From assembly GCF_026210795.1 (NCBI RefSeq), contig NC_089435.1, positions 434,001-498,000 of the forward strand: a stretch of DNA of 64,000 bases, given 5' to 3'. Of this stretch, positions 44,950-56,223 are shown one piece after another; positions within the stretch are counted from its first letter, which is position 1, and every line of letters starts with the position of its first letter. Source of the DNA: Rhizophagus irregularis. Its lineage: Eukaryota > Glomeromycota > Glomeromycetes > Glomerales > Glomeraceae. The notes beneath the pieces were generated by a model that saw only the letters and a program-made list of their open reading frames with translations, was not told where the DNA came from and did not search any database. A program made the position numbers and the translations under genes.

Positions 44950-45900
44950 ATGGATGTAAAACACGAATAATATCGCAGAAAGATGAGATTGCGGAATCAT
45001 CAAAAAAGTTAAGAACGAAAGGTCGAGGATAAAAATAGTAATTCACCAACAAAAAAACAGGGTGTTGAAACAGAAAATCAAACGTTATCTAAAAAGCAAA
45101 AGATCGTCAGATCAATAGAGAATGCAGGATATCCGATCACAGTCACTTGCACGACTAACACAAGATCGACAACAAAATCTCGACAATCCAAAATCATGAC
45201 AAGTTATATCGACAATTTTGTGATGTGTGTTCTAATAAAATAATTTGTTGCAATATGTAATATTTAGTTTAAATGTGCTATAATTTTGTCAGGATTTTGA
45301 CTTGTCAAGATATTGGATTGTCGAGATTTTGTTGTCGGTCGCTCAAATGATTTTCGAGATTTCGTACCAAAACCGAATGCAGTACGGAATTTCGTACTGG
45401 AATTATAGAAACGCCGAGTGTTAAACAAGCTTACAAATATAAATCAGTGAAAGCTAAAATTACGTTAATAGGAGAAGCGGACAAAAATTTCATTGGAGGG
45501 TTAACACCGTGTTGATGAAAGGCAGTTCAAAGTTTTTGATACGGTGGTTTAGTGGAAAAATGCCGGCTATCAAATTAGACAACGTTTTTTTGGAAAGCAA
45601 CTCGTAAATTGAATGAACATATTATGAAAGACCAGGAAACCGATTGCATAATAAAGTACGTCAAACTTCGCAAAGCCATGTACGGCAAGATAATAAGACC
45701 ACACGGTTCTTTGTATGTATTATTATGTTTTAACAATGAAAACAAGATAATGGAGGCGATTTATAAATCAGCAATGGAAGAAGGATTAGGTTCATCTTAC
45801 AGATAAAGAGTCAAAATGAACTACTGTATTTGGGAAGAACGATAAATACATCTTTAACGGACCGAAGAAAAAAGATTGTGCAGTGTCGACAAATACCACG
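44950..45900 (+). pseudogene. Decayed retroelement-like ORF, copy B
   Basis: Parallel to 31589-32330, with shared words CGAATAATATCGCAGAAAGA, AAGCAAAAGATCGTCA, ATTATAGAAACGCCGAGTG and AAATATAAATCAGTGAAA. It is broken by different indels and carries a small inverted-repeat insertion (45160-45345). Its best-preserved piece is a 65-codon frame at 45609-45806 (KAMYGKIIRPHGSLYVLL, then FNNENKIMEAIY). An R/Q-rich and K-rich tail follows to about 46180. The ORF1-like assignment is tentative. Confidence 0.5.
45160..45345. mobile_element. Small MITE inside retroelement copy B
   Basis: CGACAACAAAATCTCGACAA near 45167 is inverted near 45315-45340, continuing into TCCAAAATCATGACAAG / CTTGTCAAGATATTGGA. 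About 180 bases. It replaces sequence present in copy A between AGAGAATG and GGAATTATAGAAACG. Confidence 0.6.
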
Positions 45901-47546
45901 CCGTTAAAACAGTCAGATGACATTTTAGATGGCGTTAAGTTATATTTTGACACGATGGATCAAATGGATTGGAGAAACAGACGCCAACGCCCACGCCTAC
46001 AACATCATCTTCAATAAAACCGTAAGTCAGATTTGAATGAAGATTTTAGTAAAAGGTTGCCTTTAAGATCTTTAGTATCAACAAAACCAAAGAAAATAAT
46101 CTAGTTCGGTCTGTTCAGATGATTCGGATGAGGAGAAAGATAATAAGAAAAAACGAAAGCTCAATCACGTGGTGATGTGATTTAATCGGATTAAATTTTG
46201 CGTCATTTTTGGTAGATTATGAATAGTTTATTAAGGTTATTAATTGGTAGAATTAATATAAAATTAGTATTTTCATTTAAGACAAAAAATTTTATCAATT
46301 TTCTGTAGTAATTTTAGTATCTTATAGCAATTTTTTTATTTTTCTTATTATAGGTTGCTTCGTAGTAAATTAGTTAGGCATAAATTTCGAATTTTAGTCT
46401 AGATTGGGTTATTCAATTTTTGTATTATGTTAATATGACTTACTTAATAAAGAAATGCGTTACTAAATTAAAAAAAAATATTCATAACATATATTTCCTT
46501 CCACTTTTTTTTAAAGTAGCTTATTTTTTTCTTCTTTCTTTCTAAAATTAAAATAATTTTGTTTTTATTTTTAATATTTTTGATATTTCTGAAAAAAAAA
46601 CTAATGGAAAAGCTAATAGAAAAAATCAAAAAATCAAAAAATCGTGATCTCTATTGTGCTACCACGCCTATCAGATAAACTAATTATTAATACATGCAGC
46701 ATTACTTCACCGATTTTATTGATTAATAATTTAATATTTGTAATTTTTTTATTTTTGTCACTATCTGCAATTAAACCTGTTTCATCGACATAAACTTTTC
46801 CCGAAACTACAGTAAATTCCCTAACTGTTCTATTTGAAAAAAAAATAGAGAAAAGATTACAAAGAAACAATTAAATTGGTGCTATATAATCTTGCATTAT
46901 TAATGCATTCTATTAATCAGTTCTTTTACATTTTGGCACTAAGAAATAATTTGCGCAATAAGAAGTGAGGCGCAGTTAATAAATTTTCGGGTGAATACAT
47001 AGGCTGTCTGTAACAACGTATTGTAGATTTGGTTTTTTTTTTTTATAAAATATGGATTTCGACTCCAAGTGATTTATTTTCGCATGTTGAACCGTGGGAA
47101 AATAATTCACTTTGAACTTGAAAATTTCATAATCAATAAATATTAATTTTGCAAGAAATTTTTGATCATCGAATTATCGCCGTTTTCAAAATGGTGTACC
47201 GTTTTTTTGTCCATATTTCGTCCCGTTTTCGTCCGGGTTTAGGTTTCTTTTTTTTATTCAAATTTAACTGCGTACATCATCTTGAAAACGGCGATAAATA
47301 AATATTGGACGTTACTTGATTTTTGATTCTAGATTAAAAGGTCAAATTGGTAAATATTTTTATGTAAATGATTGGTTTTTTATTACGACATTTTATTTTT
47401 TCACTGAAAATTCGGGAGTATATACTGTATTATTAGATTACGAACAGGAAAATTTATAATATCAAAAGAATCAGTTGAAAAAAAAAACGATTTATATTTT
47501 AAACTTCAATTTTTTATTTAAAATTTGAATTTAGGAAAGACAAAAA
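45901..47546. other. Intergenic region between retroelement copy B and reductase copy 6
   Basis: A 78-codon minus-strand frame at 46634-46870 has a protein-like middle (VSGKVYVDETGLIADSDKNK) but no identifiable partner exons; it may be a remnant. At 47178-47297 an imperfect inverted pair ATCGCCGTTTTCAAAATGGT / CATCTTGAAAACGGCGAT makes a 120-base hairpin. Otherwise AT-rich. Confidence 0.35.
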
Positions 47547-47636
47547 TTGAAAGACAAAAATTGGAAGATATAAAATTGAAAGACAAAAATCGAGAGACAT
47601 AAAATTGAAAGACATAAAATTGAAAGACATAAAATA
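47547..47636. repeat. Short tandem repeat of TTGAAAGACATAAAA
   Basis: About six units of 14-17 bases (TTGAAAGACA(A/T)AAA) lie just downstream of reductase copy 6. Confidence 0.85.
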
Positions 47637-47697
47637 TACACAATATACAATTTTACAAAATACTTTAAAAATAAAAACCTATTTATAATTTTTTACA

Positions 47698-49738
47698 TTA
47701 AAATAATCTTCCATAATTATATGTATTCACAATAGGTGCAAATTTATTTGGAACTTGCATATTTTTTCCAATAAAAACATCAAATGAGTCAGTCATTGAA
47801 TAAGGAAATGGAACTTCACGTCCAGTTGGTTGAGAAACATCATCAAGTCTTTTCATTTGTTCAGGCGTCAATCTGAAAATGATTTTTTTTTTTTATATTA
47901 GAAATCATTTTTATTTAAAAGAAAAAATCTTTTTCAAATAATTTTATACTCACTTGAATTCAAGTGATTTAAGATTTTCTTCGAGCTGAGAAACGGTTCT
48001 AGCACCAATTAAAGGAGAAGTAACGCCAGGTTTTTGTTGAATCCAATTCAAAGAAACCTATTTGTTTAAAAAAATATAATTTATTAAAAACTTTTTTTTT
48101 TTATATAATATTTGAATATAATTAATTACCTGAACGGGAGATCTATTAATTTCTTTTGAAATAGCAACAACTTCATCTAAAATTTTCCAATTTTGTTCAT
48201 GTTTAAAATGACCCGCAATTGCTTGATTGCGATAACCAGATTTTATATCAATGGTTGATTCCTTCGTATATTTTCCGGTAAGAAAACTATTTTAAAAAAG
48301 GAAATGAACAAATTTTAATTTTTGAAGATAAAAAAAAATAATTAATGATTAATTACCCATCCGCAATGATGCCCCATGGAATAATTCCAGCCTAAAAAAA
48401 AAAGATTTTATTAGGTACATGGGTTCAAGTGAATTATGAACGTGAATTTTAGTTGATAATACATACACCAAGTTCAGCACAAGCAGGTTGTAAGTCAAAT
48501 TCTGACGTACGATCCAACAAATTATAACGCGCTTGAAGTCCAATGAAGGGGCTAAACATGATTAATAAATTATAGGTTAATTTAAAGCTTATCATTATCT
48601 ATAAGCTATTGTTATAATATCGTACCTCCATCCACGTAATTCAGCAATGGTATTACCACGAGTGAATGCCCAAGACGGAATATCGCTTGCAGCGACATAT
48701 AAAACCTAATTTTTTTTATTAATAAATATTCAACTTATTTTGAATGAATATTGTTAAATAATGATTATCTTACCTTTCCACTTCGAACTACGTCATCTAA
48801 TGATCTCATCATTTCTTCGATGGGAGTTCGATATTCAAAGATATGGACATATAAAATATCAACATAACTCATGTTCAATCGTTTCAAACTTTCGTCCAAA
48901 TTTTCTACAAGACTCTTTCGATGATTTCCTCCTATATATTTAGCAGTTAAGTTTCAATTTATTGTCAACTAATATAAGATATTATATATACTAACTATAA
49001 ACAACTTACCGAAATTCGGATTGAATCTCCTTTCCTTTTGCATAAAAGTATTATTACCTAAAGAAATAAATTTTGAAAAATTATTGGAAATTCAAAAAAT
49101 TAAATAGAAAAAGTTACATAGAAAGCTCAAGATTCGTACATGTATATTTTGTTGCGATCACAACATCGGATCGTTTACCGGAAACGTAATCTCCAAGGAA
49201 GCGTTCACTCTAAATATTTCATTAATAAATATTAATATTGAATCAACAGAACTAATATTTAATATTTTTATTACTTACGTCACCAAAATTATAATTGCAA
49301 GAGGTATCTAAAGAGTTGCATGTCATTAAAATATCTTCACGACAAAAGATTAAGAGCGACAGCGTAAATAAGAGAAACTTACCAAAAAAATTTCCACCTT
49401 TTTCATAATAAAGGTCAAAAACCTTTTTCGATTCTTCTTTAGTAGCACCTAATCCCTGTTTATATAATTTTAACGTTCAGAATTATTTTTCTTTTTTTTT
49501 GAATTATTAATTAATTAGAATTAATTTACAAGTAACTTACCCATGATTCTCCAAAAGTCTTCATACGTTAAACATACATTAATTATTATAAATTGACCAA
49601 ATTTACGAATAGTTTTACGAATAATCTTACCATAGCGCCAAGACATAATGGAGAAACTCTCAACCCACTACGACCTAATAGAACATAATCATCAAGAGCT
49701 TTAGTGGTTTTGACGGGAGAAGTAGAATCTTGAGCCAT
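47698..49738 (-). CDS. Aldo/keto reductase, array copy 6
   Basis: Thirteen exons, 379 residues, open: 49631-49738, 49541-49558, 49383-49455, 49279-49307, 49140-49209, 49010-49057, 48774-48931, 48626-48705, 48467-48551, 48357-48391, 48130-48286, 47954-48057 and 47698-47872. Tetrad D67, Y72 (DTSCNYNFGD), K97 and H145 (YVHIFEY). It is the most diverged of copies 3-6 over exons 8-13, yet exon 6 and its flanking introns are nearly identical to copy 3, suggesting gene conversion. The exon 12 donor is GTGAG where others use GTAAG. Confidence 0.9.
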
Positions 49739-49794
49739 TTCTTCAAAAATTAATATTTTTGATGAATTAATCTCGTATGATTCTCATTAATGCA

Positions 49795-49804
49795 TTTTTA
49801 TATA
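49795..49804 (-). promoter_or_regulatory. TATA-like box of reductase copy 6
   Basis: TATATAAAAA on the minus strand, 57 bases upstream of the ATG. Confidence 0.45.
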
Positions 49805-52103
49805 TTATCAATGATATGAACGATTATTAATTGATTTGATCATTTAAAGTTTCTGGAAAAGAAATCAGGAAAATCCGGATCAACGTTTGTGGCTAAGCGT
49901 TACATTGATTATTAACATTATAATTGTTATTACCACATGTCATTTGAATAATCTTTCTATATCCGGTTTAGTTGATTGATCTTAAAATAGATCGATGAAT
50001 GATTTTATAGTAAGATATTCCCTCGAGATTAACATTTTTTATCATTATCTTCCCACAGTTTCACTTAGTAATTTTTATTTGTAATAAAGTCAATATTACT
50101 ATGAACATAAATTTAGTTTTCCTATTTTGAAATCGTTTCGGGTTATAGTGAACCCGAAATTTTAAAAAATATGAGGCGCAGCAATTTTGGTCAAAAACTT
50201 TATTTAACAGAAATCTTTCATTTATGTGGGAAAATGAAAGATCCTTTGTCTTAAATGGCAAATTATCTCCAAAAAAGGAATATTCCGCTATTTAATCACT
50301 GAGCCTACGCCAAAAATTATAGTTGCGTTGCAAAATAATGCGTAAAATTTCATTATTGAATGGCGAAGAGAAATTTAAATATATTTTTTTTTTTTACGAG
50401 ATTTTTTTTTTAACGATAGATTATTGTAATAAATATTAAAAAATTGATAATTGGTTCTTTTTTTTAGAGAATTAAATTTTTTGCCTAAATATAAAATTGT
50501 TGAGCGACTGAGCGAGACGCAAGAAATGATTGTAAAAAAAAAATAATATATATTCAATAAAATTATTAAAATTTTTAGTTTTAGTAGAAAATTAATTTAT
50601 TTTCATATTTTAAGCTCAGACCGAGTCTGACCGAGTTTCAAAATACGGATATTTACAAACTTTTTCTACTCTCTCAAATTAAACTCTGATCAGCATAAAA
50701 ATTTTTCGATAATCATATTTTATTAATTATTTGACATTTATTTTAAAATTTATTTATTTTAATAATAAATAAAAGGTTGTTCAGAGATTTTTGAAACAGT
50801 TTATACTTTATAATTATTATTTGTAATTAAATTTGTTTTCGCGCGAATAAGAATTAATTCTACTTGTAATGCCAGGAATATCGTATACGTTTTAGTCATT
50901 TTTTTTTCGTTTTATGTTCGTTATTCGTGTAACAATCGGGGAAATCCCTAGGGGTAAATTAAAAAAATCGGGTTTGCGATTATCCCACGATCTATTGAAC
51001 CAATTTCGACGATCTTTTTTATATTGTAGGGGGTGTAGAGAGTTGCACAACAACAAAAGGTTAATCGAAATTGATCCACTGGATCACGAAATAATCGCAA
51101 AGCCGATTTCTTTCGGATGAATCCGATATGTTCTGAAAAAAATCGATCTATTGGTCCAATTTCGGCGATCTTTTTTTTTATTCTGTAGAGGGCGCGGAAA
51201 GCTATATGACAAAAAAAAGTTAATCGAATTGAATCACAGGATCACGAGATAATCGCAAAGCTAAGTTTTCATCGATTGTTACACTGATCACGAATTATTC
51301 CATTTAATAATGTTTCCCACTTAATAATGCTATATTACGATGATGAACGTGATAAAGGAACGCTTTAAATATTTTTTTTTTAGAATAAAATTTATTATCG
51401 AAGTATAAATTTAATAGAATTTGCAAAGCATATTCGTTAAAAATTAAAGGTTTTGTTTGAGCCTTCAACACTTGCTCATATACTCAATAACTATTAGCAT
51501 CGCATTGTAAAAAATTCAGTCTGTAACATGGTAAATTAGAACTTTAAAATGGGATGAAAATATACTGTACTTTACGTGTTTATACAAATATAAAGTACTT
51601 AAGAAGTAGGTTGAATATTCAGCTTCCAAAAATGTCACCATATCCTGCACAATACGCATCAATACATGTTTGCGAGATATTTGCGAAGAAAAAGAAGTAC
51701 GACTTGAATTTTTGCCACTGATTATAACCCGGTAAGGAATTATCTAAGCATTCTTTCAGTTTATATCAAAAATTGTTTACGCCAACAACGTAATTGTGTG
51801 GGAATCTATAGAAAGTCGGTAGATGCATTAAATTTTAGTTGTATGACAATTGGCTAAATCATATTTTGAACACGCTGGATATTGTTAACTAATTTGTTCT
51901 TAATTATTAATTATCCTCTACAAGTTTTATAAGTATTGTATAAAAATTACTTTGATTTATAAAAATGATAGAAGAAAGAAATTGTCATAAGATGTCTCTA
52001 CTATTATTTTTTATTTAACTATAATTTTTTTTTTAACACTTCATTGGCGTTGATCAGTTGATAACGTTAGACTTTATTGTGTGATACAGATGAAGTGCGT
52101 CAG
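49805..52103. other. Intergenic region with one inverted-repeat element
   Basis: No gene is supported. Short frames at 50061-50261, 50375-50557 and 50914-51120 are in biased or repetitive sequence. The only structured item is the element at 50917-51294. Confidence 0.45.
50917..51294. mobile_element. Inverted-repeat element containing a 156-base tandem duplication
   Basis: The left end TTCGTTATTCGTGTAACAAT and the right end, whose complement reads TTCGTGATCAGTGTAACAAT, are inverted with a few mismatches. Inside, GATCTATTG(A/G)(A/T)CCAATTTCG(A/G)CGA at 50989 is repeated at 51145, and similarity continues to AATCGCAAAGC in both. The 68-codon frame over it is not a gene. Confidence 0.55.
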
Positions 52104-52422
52104 TTACCAATTGATGCGCAACCGACACATATTATTGAATTCACTGTTATGATAGAGACGTCCAATACCTTCAGTATTATCATCAAAGTCATAATTTTTA
52201 ATTATACCTTCTACCTTATACATTTGTAGTTGATCCTTTAATACCTGTAGCTCCAATTTATCTAATTCATATTCTAATGTAATTGTTTGTAATATTATAG
52301 GATGTCTGTCCTTCCAACTATCAAGAAATAATTTTAATATTTCTAATTTGTTTTCTATATTCCGAGAAAAAAATTTAAACTTAAACAAATTAATTGGTGA
52401 GGATCTCAATAATATTTCAAAT
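52104..52422 (-). pseudogene. Detached 3' end of the F-box gene
   Basis: The minus frame continues from the target site (LFEI) into LLRSSPINLFKFKFFSRN and on to a stop at 52104. Its composition (leucine-rich, KLEILKLFLDSW) fits the C-terminus of the F-box protein whose upstream part is at 53173-54453. The two halves are separated by the element at 52423-53210, with TTTCAAAT duplicated at 52415-52422 and 53211-53218. Removing the element and one duplicate would restore one continuous frame. Confidence 0.75.
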
Positions 52423-53210
52423 AGTGCTCCGAATGATACGAGTCGACCCGGGTTAATTTGACCCGACTCGACTTTTAAATCGGGTCGGTACTAACGATTT
52501 TTAATGACCCGTGACCCGCATGACCCGCATGACCCGACCCGCCGGGTCGGGTTATAAATTTCCTTGACCCGGGTTTGACCCGGGTTTGACCCGGATCGAC
52601 CCGGATGTTTTTAATTCTGGCAAAATTATAATTTTGGCCAAAATTAAGCCAAGAATTAGTTTTAACAAATATTAACATAGCTTAATCAGAAAAATAAAAA
52701 AATTAACATTTGGCTTTTGAGAATAATATTTTTCTGATAGCTTTAGAATTCCAATTTATCTTTGATTTGAATATCTGCTAATTATTTTGCCTAACTCTTT
52801 GATTTTTATTATATTAAACCAGGTTCAAAATTCGTATTTTTAATTTTATTTTAGATAATTTAGTCTAGGAGAAAAATAAGAGCTAGTGTTACATGTTTTG
52901 TATAACCATTCATGATACAAATTTCAGGATGCTACTAGTGGTTAATCACTAAGTTGCCTTTTTTTCAAATAAAAGGAAATTAATTTTGTTATTATTAGAA
53001 GAAAATCTCACATAATATAAGTTAGTACCCATTTTACTTAAATGTTCGGGTCTAACCCGGGTTACACGAGTTAAATTATACTCGGTCGAGTCAAGGGTCG
53101 GGTTACAAAAATATGAGACCCGAATAAATACGAGTCTTATATTTTTTTATTCAGATCGGGTCGAATATTTCCTCAAAACCCGACCCGACTTGACCCGGTA
53201 GGAGCACTAA
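52423..53210. mobile_element. GGGTC/GACCC-rich hAT-like MITE inserted in an F-box gene
   Basis: About 788 bases with inverted AGTGCTCC / GGAGCACT ends, dense GACCCG / CGGGTC motifs near both ends, and an 8-base flanking duplication TTTCAAAT. The interior has the ATAATTTTGGCCAAAATTA palindrome seen in other elements here. As in 56914-57290, two extra bases lie between the right inverted repeat and the duplication, suggesting one transposase family mobilised both. Confidence 0.8.
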
Positions 53211-54453
53211 TTTCAAATAATTTATTCCAATCGTCTTTTTCAAAGGGAGAAAATTCATTCAATTCCATAATTTCTAATTCAATTAAAAATTGACAATGAA
53301 TTAATATATTTTCAACTTCTGGAATATCACTATCAACCAATGATAATTGAAGATAACTAAGATTTGGACAATTTTTATAAATTACTTGTATAAGCTTTTC
53401 ATTATCAGTGGTATTTTGAAAAAGAATACTAATTTTATTAAGTTGACCTTTTGTATTTTCAATTAAACTTGCTAAAATTTTAGATGAGATATATCGAGTT
53501 TTTAGACATTTTAAATGAGGTAAAAATAGATTTTCTAAATGTTTAAAATGTGCTTTGTGAGTAGGTTGTATTTTTAAACTTACTAAATTTATAAGGTATG
53601 AAAGATAATTTGTAATAGGTATCCACCTTATTTTTAAATACTGGATAGTATCTGCACATTTAATTAGCGATTCTTCAAGTGTTTTAAAATATGTATCATA
53701 AATAATAAATCCATTTCTGTCTAAAACAGCAAGATCCTTTAGTTCTTCTTGAGCTCTAATTATTGAAAAATATGTTTCATGCCTATTTTCAACAAATATA
53801 TTACCGAAATTGACTTTTTTTAGGCTTTTTTGTGCCTCAATTAATCTAATGATTCCGGGATTATTCTTTAAGTGATTAATTTCAAATATCAACTTTTTAA
53901 TTGATGTGTTTGTTATAGCCAAACTCTCTAAAACATTACTATTGATTTTAACATCACAAGAACAGTATTTAAGTTCTGAAAAACAAGATTCAGTCCCTGT
54001 AATATGAATACGGTCTAGATTTTGAATAGAAAGAGAAATAAATTTTGTATTCATATTAAATAGATTCAATATTTCATTTCCAACTTTATATATAATATCT
54101 GAATGATTATATTTAATATTTGGATGATTAGTTATGATACATTCTAAAAAATTTAAATCCAAATGTCTCCAAAAACTAATATAATTATATAATAAAGGTC
54201 TCTGATCTTCAAAAAATTCAAATCCTTGTTTCTTTAAATTATTTCTTGATTTTTCTGATAAATGTGAAAGTATTACTTGTAAAAAACTTTTTTCGTTATT
54301 AATATGATCTTTTCTAGTAGGATTTTTCCATAAAATTGGAATGGTTGTTTCACACAAATCCTTATTAACTAAAAGGCATGAACGAATAGTTTTGTAATCA
54401 TCTTGTAATTCTTCTAATATTAGGAGAATTATGTCTTTGTTAAGCTTTTCCAT
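53173..54453 (-). CDS. F-box protein, C-terminus truncated by insertion
   Basis: The 426-residue frame starts MEKLNKDIILLILEELQDD and continues with SCLLVNKDLCETTIPILWKNP, the usual fungal F-box form (residues about 3-45). The F-box would bind Skp1 in an SCF ubiquitin ligase. The remainder, about 370 residues, is a leucine/isoleucine-rich region with repeated L-x2-L-x-I patterns consistent with irregular leucine-rich repeats for substrate binding. The last eleven codons (ending SSRVGF) come from the inserted element; the native C-terminus of about 105 residues lies at 52104-52422. The truncated protein may still be made. Confidence 0.8.
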   Translation of the reverse strand: MEKLNKDIILLILEELQDDYKTIRSCLLVNKDLCETTIPILWKNPTRKDHINNEKSFLQVILSHLSEKSRNNLKKQGFEFFEDQRPLLYNYISFWRHLDLNFLECIITNHPNIKYNHSDIIYKVGNEILNLFNMNTKFISLSIQNLDRIHITGTESCFSELKYCSCDVKINSNVLESLAITNTSIKKLIFEINHLKNNPGIIRLIEAQKSLKKVNFGNIFVENRHETYFSIIRAQEELKDLAVLDRNGFIIYDTYFKTLEESLIKCADTIQYLKIRWIPITNYLSYLINLVSLKIQPTHKAHFKHLENLFLPHLKCLKTRYISSKILASLIENTKGQLNKISILFQNTTDNEKLIQVIYKNCPNLSYLQLSLVDSDIPEVENILIHCQFLIELEIMELNEFSPFEKDDWNKLFEISAPTGSSRVGF

Positions 54454-54499
54454 TTTTTAAAACGAAGAAAATTGGTTTTTTTCTTATTTTTTTTTATAG

Positions 54500-55550
54500 G
54501 AAAGAAATTAAAATCATGATTCATAAAATTGACATCATGATTCATTAATTACTTTTCGTGATTCACGATAACTTTCATGATGACATGCCGCTTTCTCACC
54601 ATGTGACATTGTAACATGCCGATTTTCATCATGTGATGAATAATCTTCTACGAATTTAGATTTACCGATTTTTCGCATATTATCGCATTCGTAACATTTT
54701 TATCAAATCGATTATTTGATTTATTTTGACATGTAGATAATGAACAGATAATTTATCAAAAAAAAAATTCCCCAGTTTATTAGAAAGAAATTAAAGAAAC
54801 CCTAAATGACCATTTTTTATTAAAAAGAAAATTTTAAAAAACCTAATCCTTAAAAAATTGGGTTCCTTAATTTTTTTTGTATGGAAATTAAAGAATCCGA
54901 TTTTTTTTTTATTAATATTTAAACGTATATAATTATTTAAATCAGTTTTATAAAAGTTGCAATTGTGTTAAGTAAATTTAATAAAATACAGTACGTGTGT
55001 TACTGTGTACAAGACTTTTTTTTTTTGCGATAAATTAATAAATCCACATATAAATTTAATACGAAAATTATTAATATTGAGAGTAAAAATTAATTTATGA
55101 AATTGAAAAAAAAAACGAGTTTACGAGTTTCGAGTTTCGAACTTGGATCATTTGGTGAATATTCGTATTATAAAACAGAAAAAAATTAAAGACATTTTTT
55201 TTTATAATTTTTAAAATTTTTTTTTCTTTTTTTTTATTTTTATAATTTGTCGGCAAAAAGTTTTTTTTTTTTTGTATAAATTTTCATATAAAACTGAATT
55301 TTAATAATACAAATTTAGAGATTATAGTTTTTTTTTTATTTACAAATTTAGAAATTTACGATTTTCTTATGCATTTATAAAATAATAAGAAAAACATCTC
55401 TTAATTTTAAAATGTGAAATACGTGGTAAGACATTTTCGTCAAACGATCATTCATAACGATATGAAACATGAAGATTATTCGTCACATGATGAAAAAGTT
55501 CATGTGAAAAATCGTAACATGATCATGAAAAATGATGGGCTTACGGCGGG
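54500..55550. mobile_element. Possible CATGA-rich inverted-repeat element
   Basis: CATCATGTGATGAATAATCT near 54625 is inverted near 55473-55495 as AGATTATTCGTCACATGATG. Both sides are dense in (T)CATGAT words (54518-54600 and 55440-55535). Ends and target duplication are not resolved. The middle is AT-rich with runs of A and T and no gene. Confidence 0.4.
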
Positions 55551-56223
55551 CCATATCAAACTTTAATGTACGACCAATGTACGACTAATATACGACATCT
55601 CAAAAAATGTCTCAATTTTTCTAAAAAAATTCAAACAATAGTTAACATTCTGTCAAATAGAAATACGGATAATGAATACAGTGTAAAATCATTTTTTATT
55701 ACTAACTATCTCAATATTAATTTTGTAATTTGAACGTAATGTTAACCCAAATTTATCGTTATGATAAATAGTATTTCTGATACGAGACGCACGGCCTAAA
55801 AATTAAAACTTTTTTAATAATTTGGGCAATATACAGTCAAAGTAAATGATGAGAAATTCGCCGACGGAGACATGACACGAAAATGATGGCCGATAAATAA
55901 CTGTAATAAGCAATTTAATAGTTATTACACGCACACATATATATTTATACTTGAGTGTCACATAATCACAATCCTTTTTAATACGTGATGATGATTGTCA
56001 ACACTTAAAATATTATATCCTAAATCAAACTTATTAAAACGTATGTGAGTTATGAATTATGATATACAGCAATGTTAAAATAATTCTTTCTTTACGAAGA
56101 TAATCGAACTGATAATTTGAATAGCTTTATTTACAATAAAATTTGACGTAACCCACCCATACATAATACTGCGTATAAAGTAAAAGATAAGGGAAATAAG
56201 AGTGTGAAAAAAAATAATGATAT
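55551..56223. other. Intergenic AT-rich DNA
   Basis: No gene or structured repeat is recognised between the CATGA-rich element and the small gene ending at 56224. Confidence 0.35.
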
